Assembly: GCF_037044555.1 (NCBI RefSeq)
Contig: NZ_CP146275.1
Coordinates: 372,001 to 436,000, forward strand
Origin: Pelagibacterium nitratireducens
GTDB taxonomy: Bacteria > Pseudomonadota > Alphaproteobacteria > Rhizobiales > Devosiaceae
Reading direction: 5' to 3'
DNA length: 64,000 nt
Positions 34,276 through 45,690 of the stretch are shown here, piece after piece. Position 1 is the stretch's first letter. Each line of letters begins with the position of its first letter. The position numbers were made by a program, and so were the translations under genes. The notes beneath the pieces were generated by a model. It saw nothing but the letters and a program-made list of their open reading frames with translations. It ran no database searches and was not told where the DNA came from.

Positions 34276-35288
34276 TGAGCGACCTTGCACCAGACGTGGC
34301 GTCAACCGAAAGGCCATGGCCGCAGATCATGTCCCGCTATCGCCAGCCCAACCGTTGGCGCAGCGCGATTGAGTTGGCAATCTCACTTGCACCGTTCCTC
34401 CTCTGCTGGGGACTGGCCTGGGCGTCGGTTGCTTATGGTTTCTGGTGGGGCCTAATGTTCACCATTCCGGCCGCCGGCTTTCTCGTCCGCCTGTTCATGA
34501 TCCAGCATGACTGCGGCCATGGCGCCTTTTTCGCGCACCGGCAGGCGGACGATTGGGCGGGGCGCATCATCGGCGTCTTGACCATGACTCCCTACGACTA
34601 CTGGCGAAGAACGCATGCCCAGCATCATGCCACTACGGGCAATCTCGATAGGCGCGGCATCGGTGATGTCGAAACACTGACCGTCAGTGAATACCGGGCA
34701 CTGTCGATGAGGGGGCGACTGCGCTACCGCCTTTATCGCCATCCGATCGTGCTGTTCGGGGTCGGCCCGCTGTGGCTGTTCCTCCTACAGCACCGTTGGC
34801 CGGTGGGCATGATGCGCTCCGGCGTGGAACCTTGGCTTTCCACCATGGCGACGAACGTCGGCATCGCAGTGCTCGCCGTCGGCATGGTGTGGGTATTCGG
34901 CTGGCAGGCCCTCGTCTTGGTCCACTTGCCTATTGTGATTATGGCAGCGGCTGTCGGCGTGTGGCTCTTCTATGTCCAGCACCAGTTCGAGGAAACACAC
35001 TGGGCTCCCGCGTCCGACTGGAAGTTCAAGGAGGCGGCCCTGCACGGCTCGTCCTACTACGACTTGCCCGGCATTCTCGGATGGCTGACAGCCAATATCG
35101 GCATACATCACGTGCATCACCTCGCCAGCAGGATCCCGTACTATCGCCTGCCCGAAGTTCTGCGCGACTACCCCGAGCTCAAGGCCATCGGCAGGATATC
35201 GATTGCCGACAGCCTCGCTGGTGTGAAGTTGGTGCTGTGGGATGAGCGTCGTCGTAAGCTGGTCTCATTCCGAGAGGCTCTTGCCTAG
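34272..35288 (+). CDS. membrane fatty-acid desaturase
   Basis: 338 residues. Three histidine boxes are visible: HDCGH near 77, HAQHH near 112 and HHVHH near 278. At least four membrane helices lie around them. The family adds double bonds to acyl chains using a di-iron centre. Overlap with the DUF4167 gene and the nearby cspA indicate a cold-adaptation operon that keeps membranes fluid. Confidence 0.93.
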   Translation: MMSDLAPDVASTERPWPQIMSRYRQPNRWRSAIELAISLAPFLLCWGLAWASVAYGFWWGLMFTIPAAGFLVRLFMIQHDCGHGAFFAHRQADDWAGRIIGVLTMTPYDYWRRTHAQHHATTGNLDRRGIGDVETLTVSEYRALSMRGRLRYRLYRHPIVLFGVGPLWLFLLQHRWPVGMMRSGVEPWLSTMATNVGIAVLAVGMVWVFGWQALVLVHLPIVIMAAAVGVWLFYVQHQFEETHWAPASDWKFKEAALHGSSYYDLPGILGWLTANIGIHHVHHLASRIPYYRLPEVLRDYPELKAIGRISIADSLAGVKLVLWDERRRKLVSFREALA

Positions 35289-35643
35289 CGCTGTGCGATG
35301 CCCCGCCCAATTTCCCGCGTGGCGGTCGGTAGTGAGCGGAACCGCTACCTCGATTCCGACATTAGCGGCCAATTCGCAGCGCGGCAGCGTTCGGGACGTC
35401 GATCAGGGTGGGCGAACGCAAGAATGGGATTGTTTGCCGGACGGCGGCTCACCCAGATCTGCGGCCAAAACCGGACCGGCCGGAAACGGCCCCGAACCCG
35501 CCAGGCAGCAACGCGCCCCAATTCCAGCCGTTCGTCCAGCCTTGGGCGTATCCTGAAAGCTGCCCTTCCGCATAGGTCGTCTCGATCCCTGCTAGGATTT
35601 CTGTGGCAAGCGCCGGAAGGCCGAGACCAAGCTCGCCGCACGG
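35289..35643. other. no gene seen
   Basis: Convergent gap between the desaturase and hemD genes. GC-rich, without a clear hairpin plus T run. Confidence 0.35.
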
Positions 35644-36411
35644 TCAGTTTGGGGCACGCAGCCAGCTCTTCGCACGGTTTTTCATTGCCAGGGCGTCCAA
35701 GGTTGCAGCCATTGACGGCTCGGAAGCAACGCGGATCTTTCTCCAGCCATCTTGATGCAATTGATCGGCAATTGGCAGGCTCATGGCTACCGCCGGGACC
35801 GATTGAAGGATTTGCATCTGTTGATGTTTTCGCAATAGGACTGTGAGTTGCGCGGCAATGCGCTTTGACATGCAAATGACGCCTCCAATTTGATTGGTCC
35901 GACAGAGTACCTGGCCGGTTTCGGTCAGAGTTTGTCGCAGATTGGCGCGATACACGACAACGCGGATGGAACGGTATCCGCGCGCAGAGAGCTCGGCGGC
36001 GATGTCGCAGGCTATATGCTCGCCGCTTACGTGCGCGATGACACCAGTATGGCGCGGCATTCTTTTTGTAAGTCGTTGGATAAGAGTTTGTGCTGTTCCA
36101 TCGCTGACGTCGATGTTGGAAAAGCCGCGCAACCGAAGTTCGTCAGCTGTCGCCGAGCCCACAGCAAAGACTGGTATGGTTCTGGCAAGACCGGCGACGC
36201 TCTCCAAACATCTTGCCCCGTTTGGCGATGTAACCGCTATCGCTGCAATATTGGATGACCACCCCACTGGTCCGGAAATTGGCTCAATTTCCACAATCGG
36301 TTCGTTATAGGCTGGCCATCCAAGCTTACGAACCAACTCGATCATGCCATATGCCTGACCGTACGGTCTTGTCAGCATGATGATCTTTTTGCTGCACAAG
36401 TCATTGGACAT
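35644..36411 (-). CDS. hemD: uroporphyrinogen-III synthase family protein
   Basis: 255 residues, usual length for HemD. The fold shows IIMLTRPYGQAYGMIELVRK at the start, IAVTSPNGARCLE, VFAVGSATADELRLRGF, and a second half with VAHVSGEHIACDIAAELSAR. HemD closes the tetrapyrrole ring. It overlaps the upstream MFS gene by 11 bases, an unusual partner, and no other haem gene is near. A HemD-like paralogue with another role is possible. The start at 36411 lies within the MFS 3' end. Confidence 0.85.
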   Translation of the reverse strand: MSNDLCSKKIIMLTRPYGQAYGMIELVRKLGWPAYNEPIVEIEPISGPVGWSSNIAAIAVTSPNGARCLESVAGLARTIPVFAVGSATADELRLRGFSNIDVSDGTAQTLIQRLTKRMPRHTGVIAHVSGEHIACDIAAELSARGYRSIRVVVYRANLRQTLTETGQVLCRTNQIGGVICMSKRIAAQLTVLLRKHQQMQILQSVPAVAMSLPIADQLHQDGWRKIRVASEPSMAATLDALAMKNRAKSWLRAPN

Positions 36412-37696
36412 TTTGGGCTCCGACGTTGCGAAAGAACCATAGCCCGCAGCCACCCAAGATGCTGAGCACGCCAAGAAACACAAAAATCCCTGCCAGACCG
36501 AATGATGCGTTCACGGGAGCTGACACCGCCTGAATAGCTGCCGCTCCGACAAAAAATGACAAATTGACCGCCGAAAGCGCCTTGCCGGCGTGCCGGGGTT
36601 CGACGGAGGCGCGTCCGAGCGCGAACAGGAGTGGCTGGACCGAGATCACGACACCGAACGCGACGATCAAGGTGATATCAAAACGTGCCGATAGAACATC
36701 AATGCCCATCACGCGCGCGAGAAATCCGTTTTCTGCCCCGGTCGGGATGAGAACAAGGGCCACTCCTGCAAGCACATGGCCAATCGCGAGCAACATGTAA
36801 GGTCGGCCAAAACGCTTTTCGATGAGCCCAATAGCCATCGGCATGACAATCAGCATGAGCGTTAAAACGAGCAACACATTGCCTGCTGAGACCCTCGCCA
36901 TACCCTTGGCCTCCATCAACCATGGGCCGCCCCACATGCCGCGCACGCCGATCATCACCGCAAAAGACACAAAGGCGAGAACGATGACACCGCGAAGCAC
37001 TGGCGAGATGCCAATCTTCAGCACTTCCCTGATTTCCGAACCCACGCTGGCAGGCACTTCGTGGGAAGGCCGCACCGGCCGAATAGTCAGTTGCACAGTG
37101 ACGAGCACGATCAGCGCAAACAGTGCGGGCAAACCATAGGCCAGGCGCCAGCCGTAGTGCTCGATGAGCCATGCCATCGGGCTTGCCGAGATCACCATGC
37201 CGGTGTTGCCTATCGCCAAAATCACGGCTGACCAGAGGGCAAACCGGCTCGGGTCGGTCGTTCGTGCGGCGTAAGTGAGGGGACACAGGAGCATGCCGCA
37301 ACACCCGATGCCCAGAATGATCTGCGTTATGACAAAGCCCGCCGGGCCTTGAATGAGCGCAGCAAAAACCGACCCTACGACAATGATGCCCAGGAGGGTG
37401 CTGATGACGGCCTTGACGCTGTAGCGGTCAAGAGCGACCCCTACCGGAATCTGTCCGGCAGCGAACGCCAGATGATAAAATCCGGTCATTGCTGCGATAT
37501 CGCCCGCGGATACCATCAGGTCCTGAGCGACCAGATCAGCAGAGACCGCCGGAAGCGTTCGCACAAGGTTGGAAATTGTGTGGCCCAGCGCCAAGACCAT
37601 CAAAGGTAGGGCAGCCTGCCAGACCGAGCCATATAAAGCGTGGGTGTTTGCCGAAGTAGGCAACGGGCGGCGAGACAGCATATTGGTACTCATCAT
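36401..37696 (-). CDS. MFS transporter
   Basis: 431 residues from MMST at 37696; the frame opens farther upstream. Twelve helices, with the loop motif GVALDRYSVKAVISTLLG between TM2 and TM3 and GLIEKRFGRPYMLLAI in the second half. The substrate is unknown. It is the first gene of a pair with hemD, so transport of a haem precursor or of a compound needing sirohaem is imaginable but not shown. Confidence 0.88.
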   Translation of the reverse strand: MMSTNMLSRRPLPTSANTHALYGSVWQAALPLMVLALGHTISNLVRTLPAVSADLVAQDLMVSAGDIAAMTGFYHLAFAAGQIPVGVALDRYSVKAVISTLLGIIVVGSVFAALIQGPAGFVITQIILGIGCCGMLLCPLTYAARTTDPSRFALWSAVILAIGNTGMVISASPMAWLIEHYGWRLAYGLPALFALIVLVTVQLTIRPVRPSHEVPASVGSEIREVLKIGISPVLRGVIVLAFVSFAVMIGVRGMWGGPWLMEAKGMARVSAGNVLLVLTLMLIVMPMAIGLIEKRFGRPYMLLAIGHVLAGVALVLIPTGAENGFLARVMGIDVLSARFDITLIVAFGVVISVQPLLFALGRASVEPRHAGKALSAVNLSFFVGAAAIQAVSAPVNASFGLAGIFVFLGVLSILGGCGLWFFRNVGAQNVQ

Positions 37697-37733
37697 CACA
37701 AAGAATGGGGGCAGCGTTTTTCTGCCCCAATGC

Positions 37734-37871
37734 TTACTTGCCTTTTCGCTTACCAGCTTCAGGAGCGAACGATCCAGAGGGCAGACCACTGATCGAGTCG
37801 GGAGCGAGGGATTGTTTCTGCTTTTTCTTTCTGGGCTGTAGGCGCTGCTGATCGCCCTTGCGTTTTGCCAT
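37734..37871 (-). CDS. small basic protein, 45 aa
   Basis: ATG 37871 with GAAGG eight bases upstream. The 45 residues are very rich in Lys and Arg early (MAKRKGDQQRLQPRKKKQKQ) and end GKRKGK. Probably a nucleic-acid binding micro-protein. It ends 37 bases before the MFS start on the same strand. No family name is known. Confidence 0.5.
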   Translation of the reverse strand: MAKRKGDQQRLQPRKKKQKQSLAPDSISGLPSGSFAPEAGKRKGK

Positions 37872-38032
37872 CTTGATAGCCTTCAATGGGTTCGCAATTG
37901 CTAGCGAACTTTTAGGGAAGAGATCCCAAAATTGGGACCCGCGAGAATGTCACCCCTGGTTGCAGCAATGTGCCGGCCAGGGCCAGCTCTCCGGTTTGAG
38001 ATCGTCTCCAAAATGTGGGAATGATCATGGTG

Positions 38033-38521
38033 CTATGCTGCCTTGTTGGGCAGCGTTCGTTCCGAATAGATGCCCACACTTGCCAGTATATCTTCGACTG
38101 CGGAAGCAGACTTGGCTGCGCGCAACCGGGCGGCCAATTCGGGCGCCTCGGCCAGTTTGGCAAAGCGGGGGAGAGCCAGGTGCAGCCAGCGCAAATCGTG
38201 GCGATTGCCCACAACAGACAACAACACGTCCACGGGGGTGGCATCACTTGCGTCGAAGTCGATAGCGTATTTGAGTTGGGTGACCTGGACCAGGGGCGGG
38301 CAGCTCTGTTTGAAGATTGTATGGGGCGCTGCAACGCCCGAGCCGATGGCTGTAGATCCCAGCTTCTCACGCGCCAGAAGGCAGTTGCTGATATCATGTA
38401 GAGAGATGTCGGGTCTGCACGACCCAATGCGTTGAGCCAGAGAGCTCAAGGCTGCCTTGCGCGATCTGGATGTCCTATCGATTGTGAAATCTATTTCGAA
38501 CGAAACACTTGCGAGTGCCAT
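38033..38521 (-). CDS. PTS IIA domain protein (PtsN-like)
   Basis: 162 residues, GGAGG site before ATG 38521. The phospho-acceptor His is in GSGVAAPHTIFKQ, matching the GIAIPHA motif of EIIA-Ntr/Fru. The C-terminal half follows VDVLLSVVGNRHDLRWLHLA. In alphaproteobacteria such domains act in a regulatory phospho-relay with EI-Ntr and NPr rather than in sugar transport. No membrane permease is nearby, which supports a regulatory role. Confidence 0.88.
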   Translation of the reverse strand: MALASVSFEIDFTIDRTSRSRKAALSSLAQRIGSCRPDISLHDISNCLLAREKLGSTAIGSGVAAPHTIFKQSCPPLVQVTQLKYAIDFDASDATPVDVLLSVVGNRHDLRWLHLALPRFAKLAEAPELAARLRAAKSASAVEDILASVGIYSERTLPNKAA

Positions 38522-39246
38522 CACGAACCTCCGTCAGGCAGCGTTGCTGCCGACCAAAGAATTAAAGTTGTCGTGAGTATTGTCCCGGAAGCGCGAAGTG
38601 TTTCGCAGCTTCCGGGTCAGGCATCCCGGTCGCTGGGCACAAACCGACAAATGGGTGGGAAATGACAAGTGTTCATGGCCCAGCAAGCTAGCGTTGATTT
38701 TAATTAAGTCAACTGGGCATTTTTGTCGCGCTGCATCGAAGGCACCACGACTTGTAAAAAGAACTTCCGATGCTAAGTGAATAGCCATGCTTCGCACATC
38801 GATCCAAACCGCCTGCACCAGGACGCCAATTGGCGCACTCTCTGCCCCCCGGGGCGGGGAATGTGCAAGGCGTTAGCGCCAACACACCGCCTCGGGCCTC
38901 ATAGTCCTTATCCATTTTGCTTTCTCGCAAGCGCGAGCGGAGGCCGGTGTGCGCAATTCTCTCAGCCCTTTCACATGTCGTCATTGTACCGAAACCATTC
39001 CACGGGCTGCCGTGCGGTGCCCATGGTGCTTCAAGCCACTTCCAGATCACTGGCCTGTTCGGTTTCCGCGTCCCGGTGCCAATTACGGGTTGGATATGCC
39101 CGAGCGCATCTGAGGCGACCCTCGGTCGCATGCACAGCGGCTCGCTTGACTTCCCCGCCCAAAGCGCTAGCTATGGTCTCATGATGATCCGAGCGCGTTT
39201 GACACTTCTGAAAATGCTCAAGGGACAGCCCGTAATAGGACTGTAG
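38522..39246. other. long region without a recognised gene
   Basis: Several frames of 60-140 codons on both strands lack ribosome sites and family likeness. The frame at 38709-38916 (minus, starting MDKDYEARGG) is the least bad. No promoter was assigned. Confidence 0.35.
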
Positions 39247-39283
39247 CCCGAAGCTCGGCCATTCGCGCCTTCCGAGCTTCGGG
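39247..39283. repeat. perfect 12-bp inverted repeat
   Basis: CCCGAAGCTCGG, 13 bases, CCGAGCTTCGGG, about 100 bases before the Rnk-like gene. No T run follows on either strand, so it is more likely a protein site or leader hairpin than a terminator. Confidence 0.6.
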
Positions 39284-39384
39284 AGGTGCGCTCATCGTTT
39301 GCACGATCAGCGCCTTTGGCGCCTTCACAATCCACTAGAATTTTGGACCGCCGGCACAGTGACTGGCGGAGATCGTGTGCAATC

Positions 39385-39792
39385 ATGTCTCAAGCTGCAA
39401 TAAAATCGGCGGCCTTGCCGCGTTTGATCCTTGGTGTCGAGGATCATGGAAAACTGATGACCATGGCGAACGGTATAACCGGCCCCATGGCCAATGTTGC
39501 CGACCAGCTCATGAACGAACTGGATCGCGCCCGTGTCGTGGCTCAGTCCAAGCTGCCCGAAGATGCCGTGCGGCTGGGATCCGTTGTTTCCTTTACCACG
39601 ACCGATGGTTTTGACCGCACCTATCAGTTGGTGTTCCCCGGCGAAGCGGACATCTCGTCGGGAAAAGTATCCGTGCTCACCCCGATTGGTGCTGCACTCA
39701 TCGGATTGCGCGAAGGACAAAGTATTCCCTGGACCGCTCGCGACGGCCGTCGGCTGTCCTTGACCGTCGTCCGGGTCGAGCAGAGCCAGTAA
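39385..39792 (+). CDS. rnk: nucleoside diphosphate kinase regulator, Rnk-like
   Basis: 135 residues. The C-terminal GreA/GreB-type FKBP-like domain is clear (VRLGSVVSFTTTDGFDRTYQ, then VSVLTPIGAALIGLREGQSI). The N-terminus is a short coiled coil. Rnk proteins bind RNA polymerase near the secondary channel and affect nucleoside diphosphate kinase levels. The next gene encodes a second member of the same fold. Confidence 0.85.
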   Translation: MSQAAIKSAALPRLILGVEDHGKLMTMANGITGPMANVADQLMNELDRARVVAQSKLPEDAVRLGSVVSFTTTDGFDRTYQLVFPGEADISSGKVSVLTPIGAALIGLREGQSIPWTARDGRRLSLTVVRVEQSQ

Positions 39793-39906
39793 TATGGACG
39801 CCCATAACGCAGTGAAAGCAGTGCTCAAGTTCGGAGCATAGGGCCAGGCCGTCATGAGGTCGGTCTGGTCTCGTGTGCTGCCCCGTTTTCAACAGAGGTC
39901 CATATC

Positions 39907-41878
<1,972 letters not shown>

Positions 41879-41945
41879 GCGCCAACTGATGGTGTCCTAG
41901 ATTGGCTCAGCCTATCATGGCAGTGTCTTATACGGAGGAAATTTA

Positions 41946-43217
41946 ATGAAACTCGAAACTCTTGCGCTTCACCACGGCTATACGCCCGAGCCTACGACCA
42001 AAGCGGCGACTGTCCCGATCTATCAGACGACCTCCTATACATTTGACGATACCCAGCATGGGGCCGATCTCTTCGACCTCAAGGTTGAGGGCAACATCTA
42101 TACGCGCATCATGAATCCTACCTCTGCGGTGCTCGAGCAGCGCATGGCGGCCCTCGAAGGGGGTGTAGGAGCCCTTGCGGTGGCCTCGGGCATGGCTGCG
42201 ATCACTTATGCCATCCAGACAATTGCCGGGGCAGGCGATAACATCGTCTCGGTGAGTCAGCTTTATGGCGGCACCTATAATTTGTTCATGCACGCTTTGC
42301 CGCGCCAAGGTATCGAAGTGCGTATGGCTCCAGGTGATGATCTTGATGCATTCGATGCGTTGATCGATGAAAACACCAAGGCGGTCTTTTGCGAATCGAT
42401 TGGCAACCCTGCTGGCAATGTCGTGGACATCGAAAAGCTCTCTGAGATCGCTCATCGCCACGGCGTGCCACTGATTGTCGACAACACGGTCGCAACGCCG
42501 TTTCTGTGCCGTCCGTTCGAATTTGGTGCCGATATCGTTGTCCATTCGCTTACGAAATATATCGGCGGGCATGGCAATGCCATTGGCGGCGTGATCGTGG
42601 ATTCGGGGAAGTTCGATTGGGCGGCGCACAAGGAGCGCTTCAAAATCCTCAACGAACCCGATCCGTCATACCATGGCGTTGTCTATACTGAGGCGCTTGG
42701 TGCAGCTGCCTATATCGGTCGCTGCCGGGTCGCGCCGCTGCGCAACACCGGCGCCGCGCTGTCCCCGCACAATGCATTTCTCATTATGATGGGACTTGAA
42801 ACTTTGGGCCTGCGTATGGAGCGCCACTGCGAAAACGCGCTCAAGCTCGCGCAATATTTGCAGTCCCACCCAAAGGTAAATTGGGTGAACTACGCAGCGC
42901 TCGACACCAGTCGATATAAACCTATCTGTGACAAGATCGCTGGCGGCAAGGCGTCGGGGATCGTCAGCTTCGGAGTCGTTGGCGGACGTGACGCCGGTGG
43001 GAAATTCATCGATGCGCTGAAAATGATCTACCGGCTGGTCAATATTGGGGATGCCAAATCCTTGGCGTGCCATCCGGCCACAACCACTCATCGGCAACTC
43101 GATGCCGATGAACTGAGATTGGCAGGTGTTTCGGAAGACCTTGTTCGCATTTCGGTGGGCATTGAAAATATCGATGACATCATCGCGGACGTCGATCAGG
43201 CGCTGGCGGGTCTATAG
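41946..43217 (+). CDS. metY: O-acetylhomoserine sulfhydrylase (MetY)
   Basis: 423 residues, GGAGG site before ATG 41946. PLP enzyme of the Cys/Met family: LASGM-type [31 protein letters not shown], and the PLP Lys in [17 protein letters not shown]. The length and the KERF insertion fit the O-acetylhomoserine aminocarboxypropyltransferase group. It makes homocysteine from O-acetylhomoserine and sulfide. No SAM riboswitch was seen in the 67-base leader. Confidence 0.93.
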   Translation: MKLETLALHHGYTPEPTTKAATVPIYQTTSYTFDDTQHGADLFDLKVEGNIYTRIMNPTSAVLEQRMAALEGGVGALAVASGMAAITYAIQTIAGAGDNIVSVSQLYGGTYNLFMHALPRQGIEVRMAPGDDLDAFDALIDENTKAVFCESIGNPAGNVVDIEKLSEIAHRHGVPLIVDNTVATPFLCRPFEFGADIVVHSLTKYIGGHGNAIGGVIVDSGKFDWAAHKERFKILNEPDPSYHGVVYTEALGAAAYIGRCRVAPLRNTGAALSPHNAFLIMMGLETLGLRMERHCENALKLAQYLQSHPKVNWVNYAALDTSRYKPICDKIAGGKASGIVSFGVVGGRDAGGKFIDALKMIYRLVNIGDAKSLACHPATTTHRQLDADELRLAGVSEDLVRISVGIENIDDIIADVDQALAGL

Positions 43218-43647
43218 GAGGGTGCCTTGAGCGTGTAGGCCGCGATTTATCGGTCGGCGAAAACGAGCGTGGCATGGGGCAACGGGCTGCGGCCCGCTCT
43301 GGCGTGCCACGGTCGCTTTTTTGATCGCCTTGGACCGATGTACGTTGGGCTAGGGGGGGAGTGCAAACGACCGGATTGTTGTCCACACTGTCGGCCCAGC
43401 ATACGCAAACTCTCCAGCAAAATTGACTTGAAATTGAATGGCTGATGGCGTCGGCGCCTTCTCTCCACAAAGGCAATCGAACGATTGGCTGACCAGGCAT
43501 ACCTGAGATGACGACATGTTCCGGGGTTGTACTGCCCTACGTGTTTGTAGGAATTTGTCCTCGATCGTAGGTAGCTGCGATGGGTCGCCAACATGTTCCC
43601 GATCTCGGGCCGGAGGTAATCGATAATGGGCCGATTTAACTCGTCAA
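43218..43647. other. no gene seen
   Basis: A 140-codon minus-strand frame (43247-43669) lacks a ribosome site and family likeness. The region is AT-richer at 43340-43640 and may hold the promoter of the DUF309 gene. Confidence 0.35.
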
Positions 43648-44184
43648 TTGTCTGACCTCCGGTTTCCAAAAGCAGAGAAGCCGAGGTATCGCCCAGACCG
43701 TCGGTTTCCGAAATATGCGTACCTGCCAGGTAGCGGACTTCCGCATCCGGTCCGGCACCCGGATGGCCACAGCTTCAGCGCTACCGACGAGCCGCTTGCG
43801 TGGTGCATGACGAGCCTGCCAGAGCAGTTTCTGTGGGGTGTGGATCTTTTCAACAATTGCTACTATTGGGAGGCGCATGAGGCTTGGGAGCCATTCTGGC
43901 AACACGTTAGCCGCACTTCTGAAGAGTGGGCTTTCTTGAAGGCCATCATCTTGCTGGCAGCGGCTGGCGTGAAAGTGCGGGAGGGCAAACATGGGCCTAT
44001 GCGGCGCCATCTTGATCGCGCAGCATCGCTCCTGGACGGGCTGAACGCAGACATATTCACGCCTGCTATCGGCATGTCTCCCCAGGTGCTGGCGAGCTTG
44101 GCGCGAGCCGAATGCAGCCTTGTTTGGCCCTTCCGCAACCGAATTGGTCTCGACATTTTTCTCCAGCCGACACTTCCAACTTGA
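43648..44184 (+). CDS. DUF309 protein
   Basis: 178 residues with a TTG start. The N-terminal RYRPDRRFPKYAYLPGSGLP and the core FNNCYYWEAHEAWEPFWQHV (HEAWE motif) define DUF309. The motif's Glu and His residues look like a metal or active site, but the function is unknown. No ribosome site is clear, so the start could differ. Confidence 0.82.
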   Translation: MSDLRFPKAEKPRYRPDRRFPKYAYLPGSGLPHPVRHPDGHSFSATDEPLAWCMTSLPEQFLWGVDLFNNCYYWEAHEAWEPFWQHVSRTSEEWAFLKAIILLAAAGVKVREGKHGPMRRHLDRAASLLDGLNADIFTPAIGMSPQVLASLARAECSLVWPFRNRIGLDIFLQPTLPT

Positions 44185-44280
44185 GCTCTCTGGCGCAATG
44201 GTCACTCATCGACAGAATACCACCTATTCCTGAAGACCCAGAACGAGCAGCGTTGTCGCATTTTTGGTTTCCCTGCAATG

Positions 44281-44559
44281 CTAAACGGCAGGCAGTTGAT
44301 TGTAGAACTCAACCAGCATGCGCATTCGTCCGATAGGCTCTACACGATGAGGCTGCTCAGGCAGGATCAGCCCAATGATGCCGGGTTCAAGCACGGTATC
44401 TGAAGCAGGTGCGAGGACCTGATAGCGCAACTGACCCTCTAGCACCCTGATCACGCCCCAGACGCCGGCTTTCGTCTTGTGCTCCTTGCGAAAACCCGCC
44501 GGAAGCGTGTTCTCATCGAAGACTATTGTGGTTTTGTAAGGAACGGGAGATGGGGTCAT
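44281..44559 (-). CDS. DUF1971 (TehB-like cupin) protein
   Basis: 92 residues. PYKTTIVFDENTLPAGFRKE, then GVWGVIRVLEGQLRYQVLAP and LILPEQPHRVEPIGRMRMLV, follow the DUF1971 small cupin associated with tellurite resistance TehB. HTK and PHRVEP supply possible metal ligands. In many bacteria it lies beside NsrR-regulated genes, as here. Confidence 0.85.
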   Translation of the reverse strand: MTPSPVPYKTTIVFDENTLPAGFRKEHKTKAGVWGVIRVLEGQLRYQVLAPASDTVLEPGIIGLILPEQPHRVEPIGRMRMLVEFYNQLPAV

Positions 44560-44714
44560 CGACTTGAAACGCTCTGCCGATCCATAAGGTCGGACATATG
44601 CTCTGCGGCTTTGATGGCAAGCAAATGTCTCGTTCCGGTATTGTCTTCGCCCATACGTTCTCTCCTAAGCATGCTTGGTGGTCGAGTCAGCGATATCCGA
44701 CGCCCCGATGCCTG

Positions 44715-45167
44715 CTATCTCTCTGTTGCGGCCTCCGTGTTCTGATCGTGTTGACCAGGAAACATGAAGTCGAACAAGCCCGAGCCATGATCCAGATCGG
44801 CAAGTGAGCAGCTATCGAGGACGGCCAAAAACGCGCCTGTCGCTTTACCCAAAAGTCCCCGGAGACCGCAGCCGCGTGCCACTACGCAGACGCTGCAGTC
44901 GACCAAATCGAAGCCATCTTCCATTTGACGAACGACGACACCCACAGAGATGTCCTGGGCTGGACGCGCAAGACGCAGTCCGCCGTTTCGGCCCCGCACG
45001 CTTGCAACGAACTCAGCCTTGACCAAGGCATGGGCCACTTTCATGAGGTGGTTTTGCGAAATACCATAGGCTCGCGCCATTTCCGATATTGAACAGAGCC
45101 GATCGGGGTGCTGGGTCAGAAAGATCATAACCCTGAGGGCATAGTCGGTGTGCAGGGTCAGGCGCAT
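44715..45167 (-). CDS. nsrR: Rrf2-family regulator NsrR
   Basis: 150 residues from MRLTLHTDYALRVMIFL (a TTG four codons upstream is less likely). The winged helix ends in VRGRNGGLRLARP. The cluster region is DCSVCVVARGCGLRG, three Cys spaced x2 and x5; the family usually has a longer first gap. NsrR represses nitric-oxide defence genes until NO disrupts its iron-sulfur cluster. It is divergent from a truncated haemoglobin, with a fitting operator between. Confidence 0.9.
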   Translation of the reverse strand: MRLTLHTDYALRVMIFLTQHPDRLCSISEMARAYGISQNHLMKVAHALVKAEFVASVRGRNGGLRLARPAQDISVGVVVRQMEDGFDLVDCSVCVVARGCGLRGLLGKATGAFLAVLDSCSLADLDHGSGLFDFMFPGQHDQNTEAATER

Positions 45168-45195
45168 AACGCTCTCCAAAATGTCGCAGGCTTAT

Positions 45196-45216
45196 ACATG
45201 CATTTTTGTTGCATGT
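45196..45216. promoter_or_regulatory. candidate NsrR operator
   Basis: ACATGCA-N7-TGCATGT, which agrees with the known NsrR half-site ATGyATTT. It lies in the divergent gap, 28 bases from nsrR and 55 bases from the haemoglobin start. Confidence 0.65.
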
Positions 45217-45226
45217 TTTGCAATCC

Positions 45227-45240
45227 TGATACATGTATCA
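45227..45240. promoter_or_regulatory. second dyad in the nsrR-haemoglobin gap
   Basis: The perfect 14-bp palindrome TGATACATGTATCA overlaps the most upstream ATG (45233) of the haemoglobin frame. A regulator site here is one reason to prefer the later start at 45272. Confidence 0.5.
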
Positions 45241-45271
45241 ATTCAACATGTTTAAGTCTGGAGTGTGTCCG

Positions 45272-45682
45272 ATGCCGCTGAGTGAACTGACATTGCGCAG
45301 GCAAGTGGAGCAGTTCTACGACCGCATACGGGCTGACGAGCTTCTGGCACCGATTTTCGCTGAGCATGTCAAGGATTGGGATACACATGTGGATCGGCTG
45401 GGCGATTTCTGGTCCTCGATCGTTTTGACCTCTGGCCGATACAAGGGGAATCCCTATCGCGCGCATTTGCCGTTCGCTCATCAGCTTACGCCCGATCTCT
45501 TTGCGCGCTGGTTGGACCTTTGGAGCCAGACGGCCAGAGATAATTTTTCCGAGGACATTGCCGCTCAACTGGAATTCAAGGCTCAACGGATTGCCCGGAG
45601 CCTGATGGCGGGACTGCTATCTCAGCCCGACCCTGGCGCGCCGCTCGGCGCGTCTTTGCCTGTTCACCCTGGACAACACTAG
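45272..45682 (+). CDS. group III truncated haemoglobin
   Basis: 136 residues from ATG 45272, which has GGAG eight bases upstream. Key residues: Tyr B10 in [15 protein letters not shown], Trp/Phe near [10 protein letters not shown], and the proximal His in [20 protein letters not shown]. Such globins bind or detoxify NO. It sits under a putative NsrR site and is followed nine bases later by the DoxX-DUF305 fusion gene. Confidence 0.9.
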   Translation: MPLSELTLRRQVEQFYDRIRADELLAPIFAEHVKDWDTHVDRLGDFWSSIVLTSGRYKGNPYRAHLPFAHQLTPDLFARWLDLWSQTARDNFSEDIAAQLEFKAQRIARSLMAGLLSQPDPGAPLGASLPVHPGQH

Positions 45683-45690
45683 AGGCGATT

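Noticed and set aside
41879..41945. SAM riboswitch before metY
   Set aside because: The gap is only 67 bases and lacks the conserved riboswitch core.
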